This document shows positions 1 through 6,994 of a DNA stretch of 64,000 nt, piece after piece. Where the stretch lies: NCBI RefSeq assembly GCF_031458095.1, contig NZ_JAVDXU010000001.1, positions 1,488,001 to 1,552,000 on the forward strand. The letters run 5' to 3'. This stretch comes from Pelomonas saccharophila_A. Lineage in GTDB: Bacteria > Pseudomonadota > Gammaproteobacteria > Burkholderiales > Burkholderiaceae_C. The first letter of the stretch is position 1. Each line of letters starts with the position of its first letter. Both the position numbers and the translations under genes were made by a program. The notes beneath the pieces were generated by a model, which was not told the origin of the DNA, did not search any database, and was given only the letters and a program-made list of their open reading frames with translations.

Positions 1-1193
1 AGCACTTCCTTGCCGCCGGCGCGGGTGGCATAGACGATGAGCTTGCCGTTGGGCGCAAAGGCCGGGCTCTCGTCGTCGCTGCTCTCGCTGATCTGCTGGG
101 ACTGGCCGGTGCCGAGGTCCATCACCGTCAGGCGGAAGGCGCCGTTCAGGCGCGTGATGTAGGCCAGCGTGCGGCCGTCGGGGCTGACGGCCGGGCTGAT
201 GTTGTAGCTGCCGCTGAAGGTCACGCGCTCGGCGCTGCCGCCCGCAGCGGGCATGCGGTAGATCTGCGGGCCGCCGCCGCGGTCGCTGACGAAGTAGATC
301 TTGCTGCCGTCGGGCGAGTAGCAGGCCTCGGTGTCGATGGAGCCGCTCTGCGTCAGGCGGCGCAGGCCCGAGCCGTCACGGTTGATGACGAAAAGCTGGG
401 TGCCGCCCTCGCGCGACAGGCTGAGCACCAGCTGCGAGCCGTCGGGCGACCAGGCCGGCGCGCTGTTGGTGCCCTTGAAATCGGCCAGCACGCGGCGGCC
501 GCCGGTCAGCACGTCCTGGATGCGCACCGTGGCCTTGCGGCTCTCGAAGCTCACATAGGCCAGCTCGCGGCCATTGGGTGCCCAGGCCGGCGAGATGATG
601 GGCTCGGGGCTGGTCAAGGCGACCTTGGCGCCCTCGCCGTCGGCATCGGCGACGACCAGGCTGTAGCGCGGGCCGGCCTTGGTCACATAGGCCATGCGCG
701 TGGCGAACACGCCCTTGTCGCCCAGCAGCTTTTCGTAGATGGTGTCGGCGATGCGATGGGCCGCCAGGCGGGCATCGTCGGGATGAACGGCCTGGGCCTG
801 GCCGACGAGTTCGGTCCCCTTGGCCACGTCCCACAGCTTGAAGCGGATGTCCAGCCGCCCATCGGCCAGGCGGGTGACGGAGCCGGCGACCAGGGCGTCG
901 GCCTGGCGGGCCTTCCACTCGGCCCAGGCGGGGCTGCTGGTCTCGCTCAGGCCCGGCGGCGCGTCGACGCTGCGGAACAGGCCGCTGCGCTCCAGGTCGG
1001 CCCGCACGATGGCGGCGATGGGCTGGGTCGAGGCCTTGGCGTCGTCGCGGAAGTCGACGATGGCCATGGGGTAGCGCGAACCGCCATAGCCGGCGATGTC
1101 GATGCGGACCTGGGCGAGTGCGGGGCCGACGCCCAGCGCGGCGAGGGCCGCAAGGCTGCGGCGGCGGGAGACGGTTGCAAGGGATGCGAGCAT
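1..1193 (-). CDS. tolB: TolB, Tol-Pal system beta-propeller protein (3' end beyond window)
   Basis: Periplasmic beta-propeller of the Tol-Pal envelope system, which helps outer-membrane constriction at division. From the ATG at 1193 the frame is open to the window edge for 397 codons, against about 430 for complete family members, so only the C-terminal end is missing. A basic and hydrophobic signal sequence with an ALA-Q cleavage site spans about residues 9-28. A mixed N-terminal domain follows, then propeller blades with SPDG-type motifs (WSPDGSQL, YSPDGSKIYFVSD, VSPDGRTLAYI). The gene lies downstream of rng rather than tolA and is separated from it by a repeat element; pal would be expected just outside the window. 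Identification is firm. Confidence 0.95.
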   Translation of the reverse strand, partial: MLASLATVSRRRSLAALAALGVGPALAQVRIDIAGYGGSRYPMAIVDFRDDAKASTQPIAAIVRADLERSGLFRSVDAPPGLSETSSPAWAEWKARQADALVAGSVTRLADGRLDIRFKLWDVAKGTELVGQAQAVHPDDARLAAHRIADTIYEKLLGDKGVFATRMAYVTKAGPRYSLVVADADGEGAKVALTSPEPIISPAWAPNGRELAYVSFESRKATVRIQDVLTGGRRVLADFKGTNSAPAWSPDGSQLVLSLSREGGTQLFVINRDGSGLRRLTQSGSIDTEACYSPDGSKIYFVSDRGGGPQIYRMPAAGGSAERVTFSGSYNISPAVSPDGRTLAYITRLNGAFRLTVMDLGTGQSQQISESSDDESPAFAPNGKLIVYATRAGGKEV

Positions 1194-1261
1194 GGCGCGC
1201 GATTTTGCCGCAGCCGCGCCAGTTGTAACGTCGGACAAGACCGCGTCGCCTTCACACGGTT

Positions 1262-1487
1262 TTGCAGCGCGGGAAAGCGCCGGGCCGCTCCCAAGCTGGC
1301 CCGCGGGCGATGTGCACGGGGCTCCATGCCACGTGCATCGCCGTCCCCGCGGGGGCTGAAGCCGGACCCATGGCGCCCAGTGGGCGGCATGTGCCTGCTG
1401 AAGAGCTGCGGCGTCTGCCGCAGCGCGGTCTGCAAGACCGATTGGACTCGCCCGCGTTCAGCGCGGCGAGGCCAGGCGAGGGGCTCA
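1262..1487. repeat. Structured intergenic repeat, copy A
   Basis: Runs of this region match the copies at 33503-33707 and 63102-63227: a GCCGGGCCGCTCCC core near 1277, a hairpin with arms TGCACG (1313-1318) and CGTGCA (1332-1337), a CGTCCCCGCGGGGG block, paired GCTGCGGC/GCCGCAG arms near 1408-1425, and a terminal GAGGGGCTCAC at about 1478-1488. The terminal block carries the TGA stop codon of rng. It fills almost the whole rng-tolB gap. It may act as a terminator or processing structure between the two genes; that role is inferred. Confidence 0.75.
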
Positions 1488-2978
1488 CAACAAGACGATG
1501 TCGTAATGCTCGGTCTGGTTGGTCGGCTCGGCGGTCAACGAGATGGGCTTGCCAATGAAGTCGGACAGGCCGGCCAGATGGGCGCTCTCCTCGTCCAGCA
1601 TCATCTCCACCACATTGGCGGCGGCCACGACGCGGAACTCCCTGGGCGAGAACTGGCGCGCCTCGCGCAGGATCTCGCGCAGGATGTCGTAGCAGACCGA
1701 GCGCGCCGTCTTGACCTGGCCGCGGCCTTCGCAGGTCGGGCAGGGCTCGCAGAGCATGCGGGCCAGCGATTCGCGGGTGCGCTTCCTCGTCATCTCCACC
1801 AGGCCAAGCTGGGTGAAGCCGCCGACGGTGACCTTGGTGCGGTCGCGCCCCAGCTGCTTGCGGAACTCGGCCAGCACGGCCGTCTTGTGCTCCTCGCGCG
1901 TCATGTCGATGAAGTCGACGATGATGATGCCGCCAAGATTCCTCAGCCTGAGCTGGCGGGCTATTGCGCCCGCCGCTTCGAGGTTGGTCTTGAAGATGGT
2001 GTCGTCAAAGTTCTTGGCGCCGACGAAGCCGCCGGTGTTGACGTCGATGGTCGTCATCGCCTCGGTCTGGTCGAAGACCAGCGAGCCGCCCGACTTCAGC
2101 TCCACCTTGCGCGCCAGGGCCCGGGCGATCTCGGCGTCGACATTGCACAGGTCAAAGATGGGCCGCTCGCCGCGGTAATGCTCGAGCTTGGCCGTGGCCG
2201 CCGGCATGAAGGTCTCGCCGAAGGCGCGCAGCACGTCGTATTGCATCTTGGAGTCGATGCGGATGGAGCCCGTGCGCTCGCTCGTCAGGTCGCGCAGCAC
2301 GCGCTCCACCAGGCTCAGGTCCTGGTGCAGCAGGCTGGCCGGCGGCGTCGTCAACGCCTTCTCGCGGATCTGTTGCCAGGTCTTGCGCAGATAGGCGATG
2401 TCGGCGCCAAGCTCCTCGTCCGACGCATCTTCCGCATTCGTGCGCAGGATGAAGCCGCCGCCACCGCCCTGCTCCTTGGTGCCGACCAGCGCGACCATGC
2501 GGGCACGCAGGGCTTCACGCGCCTCCGGCGAGCCGATCTTCTGGCTGATGCCGATGTGTTCATCCTGTGGCAGATAGACCAGCATGCGCCCGGCGATGCT
2601 GATCTGGCTGGACAGGCGCGCACCCTTGGTGCCGATGGGATCCTTGATCACCTGCACGGTCAGCGGCTGGCCCTCGAAGACGAGGCGCTCGATGGGCGTC
2701 GGCGGCACTTCCACGCCATGGGCGTTCTGATGCCGGCCATGGCCGAACTGCGAGGCGCTGTGCAGGTCGGCCACGTGCAGGAAAGCGGCGCGCTCCAGGC
2801 CGATGTCGATGAAGGCCGATTGCATGCCGGGCAGCACGCGCACGACCTTGCCGAGGTAGACGTTGCCGACGAGGCCCCGCTCCAAAGTGCGCTCGATGTG
2901 CAGTTCCTGCACGGCGCCGTTCTCGACCACGGCCACTCGCGTCTCCTGCGGTGACCAGTTGATCAGGATGTCTTCCAT
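1485..2978 (-). CDS. rng: Ribonuclease G
   Basis: Single-strand endoribonuclease of the RNase E/G family, which matures the 5' end of 16S rRNA and takes part in mRNA decay. The 497-residue length fits RNase G (about 490) and lacks the long scaffold tail of RNase E. It opens MEDILINWSPQETRVAVVEN, has an S1-type RNA-binding region at about residues 38-120, the catalytic acidic segment TTIDVNTGGF, and the zinc-link cysteines CEPCPTC at about residues 410-416. It is the last gene of the yebC-to-rng series, 62 bases after maf. Its TGA stop lies inside the terminal block of repeat copy A. Confidence 0.96.
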   Translation of the reverse strand: MEDILINWSPQETRVAVVENGAVQELHIERTLERGLVGNVYLGKVVRVLPGMQSAFIDIGLERAAFLHVADLHSASQFGHGRHQNAHGVEVPPTPIERLVFEGQPLTVQVIKDPIGTKGARLSSQISIAGRMLVYLPQDEHIGISQKIGSPEAREALRARMVALVGTKEQGGGGGFILRTNAEDASDEELGADIAYLRKTWQQIREKALTTPPASLLHQDLSLVERVLRDLTSERTGSIRIDSKMQYDVLRAFGETFMPAATAKLEHYRGERPIFDLCNVDAEIARALARKVELKSGGSLVFDQTEAMTTIDVNTGGFVGAKNFDDTIFKTNLEAAGAIARQLRLRNLGGIIIVDFIDMTREEHKTAVLAEFRKQLGRDRTKVTVGGFTQLGLVEMTRKRTRESLARMLCEPCPTCEGRGQVKTARSVCYDILREILREARQFSPREFRVVAAANVVEMMLDEESAHLAGLSDFIGKPISLTAEPTNQTEHYDIVLL

Positions 2979-3040
2979 CTCTCATCCTTGAATGCTGATG
3001 CTTGCCGCCGGCCGGAGCGGCATGCATCAAAACTCAAGCG

Positions 3041-3718
3041 TCAGAACTCAAAGCCGAATTTGTCCAACAGCTGGGCTGTCTCAAAGAGGGGCAACCCCAT
3101 GATGCCCGAGTAGCTGCCGGCAATCTTCACGATCCAGGCAGCTGCCTGGCTCTGGATGGCGTAGGCGCCCGCCTTGCCGAAGGGCTCGCGGCTGGCGACG
3201 TAGCGCTCGATCTGCGCAGCAGACAGCTGCGCGAACTCGACTTCGGACACGTTCAGCGTCGCCACTCGTCGCGTCGCGTCAGCGACCGCCACCGCCGTGA
3301 TGACGCGGTGGCTGCGGCCCGACATCAGCCCCAGCATGCGCGTCGCATCGGCTTCGTCCGCCGGCTTGCCGAGTATGAGGCCATCGATGGCCACCGTCGT
3401 GTCGGCGCACAGGATGGGCGCCGGCGGCAGGTCACGCGCGGCCAGGCGCATCAAGGCGGCATCGAGCTTGGCAGCGGTGACGCGGGCGCAATAGGTCTCC
3501 GGCACCTCGTCGGCCTGCACGGCCTCGAGCGCCTCGGCATCCTCGTCCGCACCGGGCAGCAACAGCTCGTGCTTCACACCGATCTGCTCCAGCAGCTGGC
3601 GGCGGCGCGGACTCTGCGAAGCGAGGTAGACGAAACCGGCGCCGGGCCGCCCCAAGCCGGTTGCGCCCCCTCGGGGGGCCGACGACAAAGTCGTCTCGGG
3701 GGTTGTCAATTTATTCAC
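3041..3718 (-). CDS. maf: Maf-family nucleoside triphosphate pyrophosphatase
   Basis: House-cleaning pyrophosphatase that hydrolyses non-canonical or modified nucleoside triphosphates. The family signature begins at about residue 29 (FVYLASQSPRRRQLLEQIG) and continues with LCADTTVAIDG. Most family members start a few residues before that signature. Here the only upstream starts are GTG at 3718, which overlaps the rlmH stop by 8 bases, and later TTG codons, the last at about residue 22. The extra residues about 5-28 come from DNA related to the dispersed repeat of this window, so the N-terminus appears to be a translated repeat fragment. The function call is firm; the start is uncertain. Confidence 0.9.
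   Translation of the reverse strand: MNKLTTPETTLSSAPRGGATGLGRPGAGFVYLASQSPRRRQLLEQIGVKHELLLPGADEDAEALEAVQADEVPETYCARVTAAKLDAALMRLAARDLPPAPILCADTTVAIDGLILGKPADEADATRMLGLMSGRSHRVITAVAVADATRRVATLNVSEVEFAQLSAAQIERYVASREPFGKAGAYAIQSQAAAWIVKIAGSYSGIMGLPLFETAQLLDKFGFEF
3639..3706. repeat. Short repeat relative (copy D) within the 5' end of maf
   Basis: It carries the GCGCCGGGCCGC core seen in the longer copies, then a CCCCCTCGGGGGG block and a small hairpin with arms ACGAC and GTCGT around a short loop. It lies inside the maf frame, in phase with no stop codon, just after the rlmH/maf junction. It is shorter and more divergent than the other copies, so it may be a separate subfamily. Confidence 0.6.
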
Positions 3719-4178
3719 GGTGGTAGGGATGCCCCGTCGTGACGGTCCAGGCGCGATACAGGCCTTCGGCGAGCAGCACGCGGGCGAAGGCGTGCGGCAG
3801 GGTCAGGTCGGACAGGCGCAGGGTTTCGTCGGCCGTGGCCTTGAGGTCGGGATGCAGGCCATCGGGGCCGCCGATGATGAGGGCCGCATCGCGCCCCTCG
3901 CCCATCCAGAGCTTGAGCCTCTCGGCCAGTTGCACCGAGGTGCGGCGCTCGCCGCGCTCGTCCAGGATGATGCGGCGCACACCTTTGGGCAAGGCGGCCT
4001 CGATGCGCGCCGCTTCGGCCGCCATCAGCTGCTCGGCCGTCTTGCTGCCGCGCGTCTCGGCTTTGACGGCCTTCAGCTCCAGCCTGAGCTCGGGCGGGAA
4101 GCGCTTGGCGAAGTCCTCGTAGGCCGTGTCGGCCCAGGCCGGCTGGCGCTGGCCCACGGCGACAAGCAGCAGGCGCAT
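3711..4178 (-). CDS. rlmH: 23S rRNA (pseudouridine1915-N3)-methyltransferase RlmH
   Basis: SPOUT-class methyltransferase that modifies pseudouridine 1915 of 23S rRNA on the assembled 70S ribosome. The 155 residues from MRLLLVAVGQRQPAW match the family length. SAM-binding knot elements are visible as LIIGGPDGLHPDL and the C-terminal TVTTGHPYHRE. The start was placed at the ATG at 4178 because a longer upstream frame is a shadow of rsfS. That ATG overlaps the rsfS stop as TGATG, and its own stop overlaps the maf start, so translation is probably coupled with both neighbours. Confidence 0.97.
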   Translation of the reverse strand: MRLLLVAVGQRQPAWADTAYEDFAKRFPPELRLELKAVKAETRGSKTAEQLMAAEAARIEAALPKGVRRIILDERGERRTSVQLAERLKLWMGEGRDAALIIGGPDGLHPDLKATADETLRLSDLTLPHAFARVLLAEGLYRAWTVTTGHPYHRE

Positions 4179-4858
4179 CAGCCCTTTTTGCTGGCTGCCT
4201 TCTTGGCCGGCGCCTTCTTGGCGACGACCTTCTTGGCGACCGTCTTGGCGGGTGCGGCCTTCCTGGCAGGGCTCTTCACAGCAGCGGCCTTCTTGGCGGG
4301 CGCTGCTGCCTTCTTGGCTGCCGGCTTGGCCGCGCCGACCTTGATGGTCTTGGCGGCAGGCGTCTTGCTGCCAACGACGCGGCTGACGCCCTTCTTTGCG
4401 GGCGCCGCCTTCTTGGCCGCCGGGGCCTTCTTGGCCGGCGCTGCCTTCTTTGCAGGAGCCGCCTTCTTGGCCGGCGCCGGCTCTTCCGAGGCCTTCACCA
4501 GCTTGGTCTCGCCGCTGGCCACCTTGAGCTTGATGGGCTTGTCGCCCCAGATTTCCTCGAGGTGGTAGTAGTCGCGGATGGCGGGCTGCATCACGTGCAC
4601 GACGGCGGCGCCGCAGTCCACGATGATCCATTCGCCGTTGTCCTCGCCCTCGGTGCGCATGACCTGCATGCCGCGGCCCTTGACCGTTTCTCGCACGCTG
4701 GACGCGAGGGCCTTGGTCTGACGGTTGCTCGTGCCCGAGGCGATGATGACGCGCTCGAACAGCGGCGACAGATGCTCGGTGTTGAACACGACGATGTTCT
4801 GGGCCTTCACGTCTTCGAGACCATCGACGATGGCGCGTTGCAGCTTGCGGATGTCCAT
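4178..4858 (-). CDS. rsfS: Ribosomal silencing factor RsfS with long Ala/Lys/Pro-rich tail
   Basis: RsfS binds ribosomal protein uL14 and blocks subunit joining under nutrient limitation. The conserved fold occupies about residues 1-115 (MDIRKLQRAIVDGLEDVKAQ, SGTSNRQTKALA, WIIVDCGAAVVHVM, YYHLEEIWG). About 100 further residues are almost wholly alanine, lysine and proline in PAKKA-type repeats, resembling histone-H1-like bacterial tails. Family members are usually 105-130 residues, so the tail nearly doubles the protein. It sits between nadD (2 bases away) and rlmH (1-base overlap), the usual ribosome-linked order. The tail's role, perhaps nucleic acid binding, is inferred. Confidence 0.95.
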   Translation of the reverse strand: MDIRKLQRAIVDGLEDVKAQNIVVFNTEHLSPLFERVIIASGTSNRQTKALASSVRETVKGRGMQVMRTEGEDNGEWIIVDCGAAVVHVMQPAIRDYYHLEEIWGDKPIKLKVASGETKLVKASEEPAPAKKAAPAKKAAPAKKAPAAKKAAPAKKGVSRVVGSKTPAAKTIKVGAAKPAAKKAAAPAKKAAAVKSPARKAAPAKTVAKKVVAKKAPAKKAASKKG

Positions 4859-4860
4859 TC

Positions 4861-5451
4861 TTACTTCTTCTCGTAGAGGCGGTGCGAGGCAATATAGCTC
4901 GCCACCTCGGCGCCCACCATGGGGCTGATGTCCTCGCCGCGCGCGACGGCGTCGCGAACGGCGGTGGACGAAAGGGGTATTTCGGGCAGGGCCAGCACCT
5001 GCAGGCGGTGGGGCGGCAGGCCCGGCGGCGTGATGACGGCCTCGCCGGCACGCGGCACGACGACCAGGGTGGCCAGGGCCGTCACGGTCTCGACCTGATA
5101 CCAGGTCGGCAGCCGCGCATACTGGTCCTGCCCGATCAAGAACATCAGCTCGACGCCCGGGTTCTGGCCCGCGAACTCGCGCAGCGTGTCGGCCGTGAAG
5201 CTGGGGCCGCGGCGGTGCAGTTCGCGATCATCGAGGACGAAACGCGGCTCCCCGGCGATCAGGCGCCGGATCATGCCCGAGCGATGCACAGCGGCCGCCA
5301 TGATCTGGTCGGGCTTCTGCCACTGCCGGCCCGCGGGCAGCCAGACCAGGCGGTCCGGCGCCAGCGCCTCCAGCGCGAAGCGGGCGAAAGCCAGATGACC
5401 GAGATGGGGCGGGTCGAAACTGCCGCCGAAGATGGCGAGCTTCACAGCCAT
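4861..5451 (-). CDS. nadD: Nicotinate-nucleotide adenylyltransferase
   Basis: Transfers AMP from ATP to nicotinate mononucleotide in NAD synthesis. The nucleotidyltransferase signature is at the N-terminus (FGGSFDPPHLGHL, residues about 8-20), and the C-terminal LSSTAVRDAVARGE matches the conserved SSTxxR element. I placed the start at the ATG at 5451, giving 196 residues, which is normal for NadD; a longer frame upstream only reads hemF out of phase. The start overlaps the 3' end of hemF by 10 bases, and rsfS follows 2 bases after the stop. Confidence 0.96.
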   Translation of the reverse strand: MAVKLAIFGGSFDPPHLGHLAFARFALEALAPDRLVWLPAGRQWQKPDQIMAAAVHRSGMIRRLIAGEPRFVLDDRELHRRGPSFTADTLREFAGQNPGVELMFLIGQDQYARLPTWYQVETVTALATLVVVPRAGEAVITPPGLPPHRLQVLALPEIPLSSTAVRDAVARGEDISPMVGAEVASYIASHRLYEKK

Positions 5452-6377
5452 AGCGCGGTCGGGGTTTCGTCGGCCCAGTCGCGCGGGCGCAGGAAGTCGC
5501 TGTACAGCCGCGCCTCGGGCGTGTCCGGCTCGGGCGACCAGTCGTAGCGCCACTTCACTTGCGGCGGCATCGACATCAGGATGGATTCGGTGCGGCCGCC
5601 GGACTGCAGGCCGAACAGCGTGCCGCGGTCCCACACCAGGTTGAACTCGACATAGCGGCCGCGGCGATAGGCCTGGAAGTCGCGCTCGCGCTCGCCGTAG
5701 GCATAGCCCTGGCGGCGCTCGAGGATGGGCAGATAGGCCTGCAGGAAGGCATCACCGACGGAGCGGATCAACGCAAAGCCTGCATCGAACCCACCCTCGG
5801 CGAAATCATCGAAGAAGATGCCGCCGACGCCGCGTGGCTCGCTGCGGTGCTTCAGGAAGAAGTAGTCGTCGCACCAGGTCTTGAACTTCGGATACAGCTC
5901 GCCGCCATGGGGCGCGAGAGCATCGCGGCAGGTGCGATGGAAGTGCTGGGCATCGCGCTCGTAGCCGTAATAGGGCGTCAGGTCCATGCCGCCGCCGAAC
6001 CAGGTCACGGCAGGCAGCCCGGGCGGCAGGGCGATGAAGGCGCGCACATTCATGTGCACCGTCGGCACGAAGGGGTTGTGCGGATGCAGCACCAGCGACA
6101 CGCCCATGGCCTCGAAAGGCGCGCCGGCCAGGTCGGGGCGGTGCTGGGTGGCCGAGGGCGGCAGCACGCGGCCCTTCACATGCGAGAAGTTGACGCCGCC
6201 GCGCTCGAACACCGAACCACCCTCGATGAGGCGAGACAGGCCGTCGCCCTCGAGCCGGCCGCCGGGCTCGCGCGTCCAGCCGTCGCTGAGGAAGGCATTG
6301 CCATCGGCCGCTTCCAGCGCGGTGACGATGCGCTGCTGCAGTTCGAGCAGATAGTCGCGGACGGCTTGCGTGTTCAT
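5442..6377 (-). CDS. hemF: Coproporphyrinogen III oxidase, oxygen-dependent
   Basis: Aerobic oxidative decarboxylation of coproporphyrinogen III to protoporphyrinogen IX in heme synthesis; a soluble homodimer. Length is 311 residues, typical of HemF. Signature stretches include WFGGGMDLTPYYGYERDAQH, RRGRYVEFNLVWDRGT and LFGLQSGGRTESILMSMPP. The ATG overlaps the stop of the upstream acyltransferase gene as ATGA, and the 3' end overlaps nadD, so it is embedded in the operon. Confidence 0.97.
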   Translation of the reverse strand: MNTQAVRDYLLELQQRIVTALEAADGNAFLSDGWTREPGGRLEGDGLSRLIEGGSVFERGGVNFSHVKGRVLPPSATQHRPDLAGAPFEAMGVSLVLHPHNPFVPTVHMNVRAFIALPPGLPAVTWFGGGMDLTPYYGYERDAQHFHRTCRDALAPHGGELYPKFKTWCDDYFFLKHRSEPRGVGGIFFDDFAEGGFDAGFALIRSVGDAFLQAYLPILERRQGYAYGERERDFQAYRRGRYVEFNLVWDRGTLFGLQSGGRTESILMSMPPQVKWRYDWSPEPDTPEARLYSDFLRPRDWADETPTALWL

Positions 6378-6994
6378 GAGCGCGGGCGGATGGGGCTGGC
6401 CAGCTCGGGGCGCTTGCCCACACGCTGGCCGAGATAGTCGGCGAAAGCGGCGAAATCGGTGTCGACGTTACCGGTCAACTGCACGAAACGGGTCAGGGAC
6501 ACGGTCCGGGTCTGGAAGTCAAAGTAACAAAGGCCGACCGGCACACCGGCCTGCACGGCCACTTGGTAGGCGCCGGTGCGCCAGCCGGCGGCGAGCGAGC
6601 GCGTGCCTTCGGGCGCCACGGCCAGCCAGAAGCGTTCGCCGCGCAGGGCCGCCTCGCGCATCTGCCTCACGGTGTCGCCGACGATGCCGTGGCGGCTGCT
6701 GCGGTCTACCGCCACGCCGCCGACCCAGCGCACCCAGCGGCCCAGCAGCGGCACCCTGAACAGGCTGTCCTTGCCCCAGAAGCGCAGCTGCAGGCCCAGG
6801 GCCCATTTGGCGAGGATGCCAACGACGAAGTCCCAGTTGGAGGTGTGCGGATAGACCAGGATGACGCCCTGCTGCGCCGGCAGGCCGGGCGACTCCACTC
6901 GCCAGCCGAACAGGCGCAGCACCGCCCGCGCCAGACGGCTCTGGTGGCCGTGGGGATGCAGCGGCCCGGTCAGGACGGCGGGAGCCTGGCTCAA
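6374..6994 (-). CDS. PlsC-like lysophospholipid acyltransferase family protein
   Basis: Glycerophospholipid-type acyltransferase. The HX4D catalytic motif appears as HTSNWD, followed by GKDSLFRVP, GGVAVDRS and the substrate-binding APEGTRS motif. A TTG at 6994, overlapping the purD stop, gives 206 residues; a GTG at 6922 would give about 182. The longer frame upstream is a purD shadow. A paralogue with the same motif order lies at 35611-36201. The exact acyl acceptor cannot be read from the sequence. It overlaps hemF by 4 bases. Confidence 0.85.
   Translation of the reverse strand: MSQAPAVLTGPLHPHGHQSRLARAVLRLFGWRVESPGLPAQQGVILVYPHTSNWDFVVGILAKWALGLQLRFWGKDSLFRVPLLGRWVRWVGGVAVDRSSRHGIVGDTVRQMREAALRGERFWLAVAPEGTRSLAAGWRTGAYQVAVQAGVPVGLCYFDFQTRTVSLTRFVQLTGNVDTDFAAFADYLGQRVGKRPELASPIRPRS

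Noticed and set aside
756..2954. A 732-codon plus-strand open frame
   Set aside because: It is antisense to tolB and rng, whose translations are full of family motifs. High GC at third positions leaves the opposite strand open.
4178..4510. The repeats in rsfS considered as a possible CRISPR-like or tandem DNA array
   Set aside because: The units are uneven, in phase with a Lys/Ala/Pro protein tail, and have no spacers.
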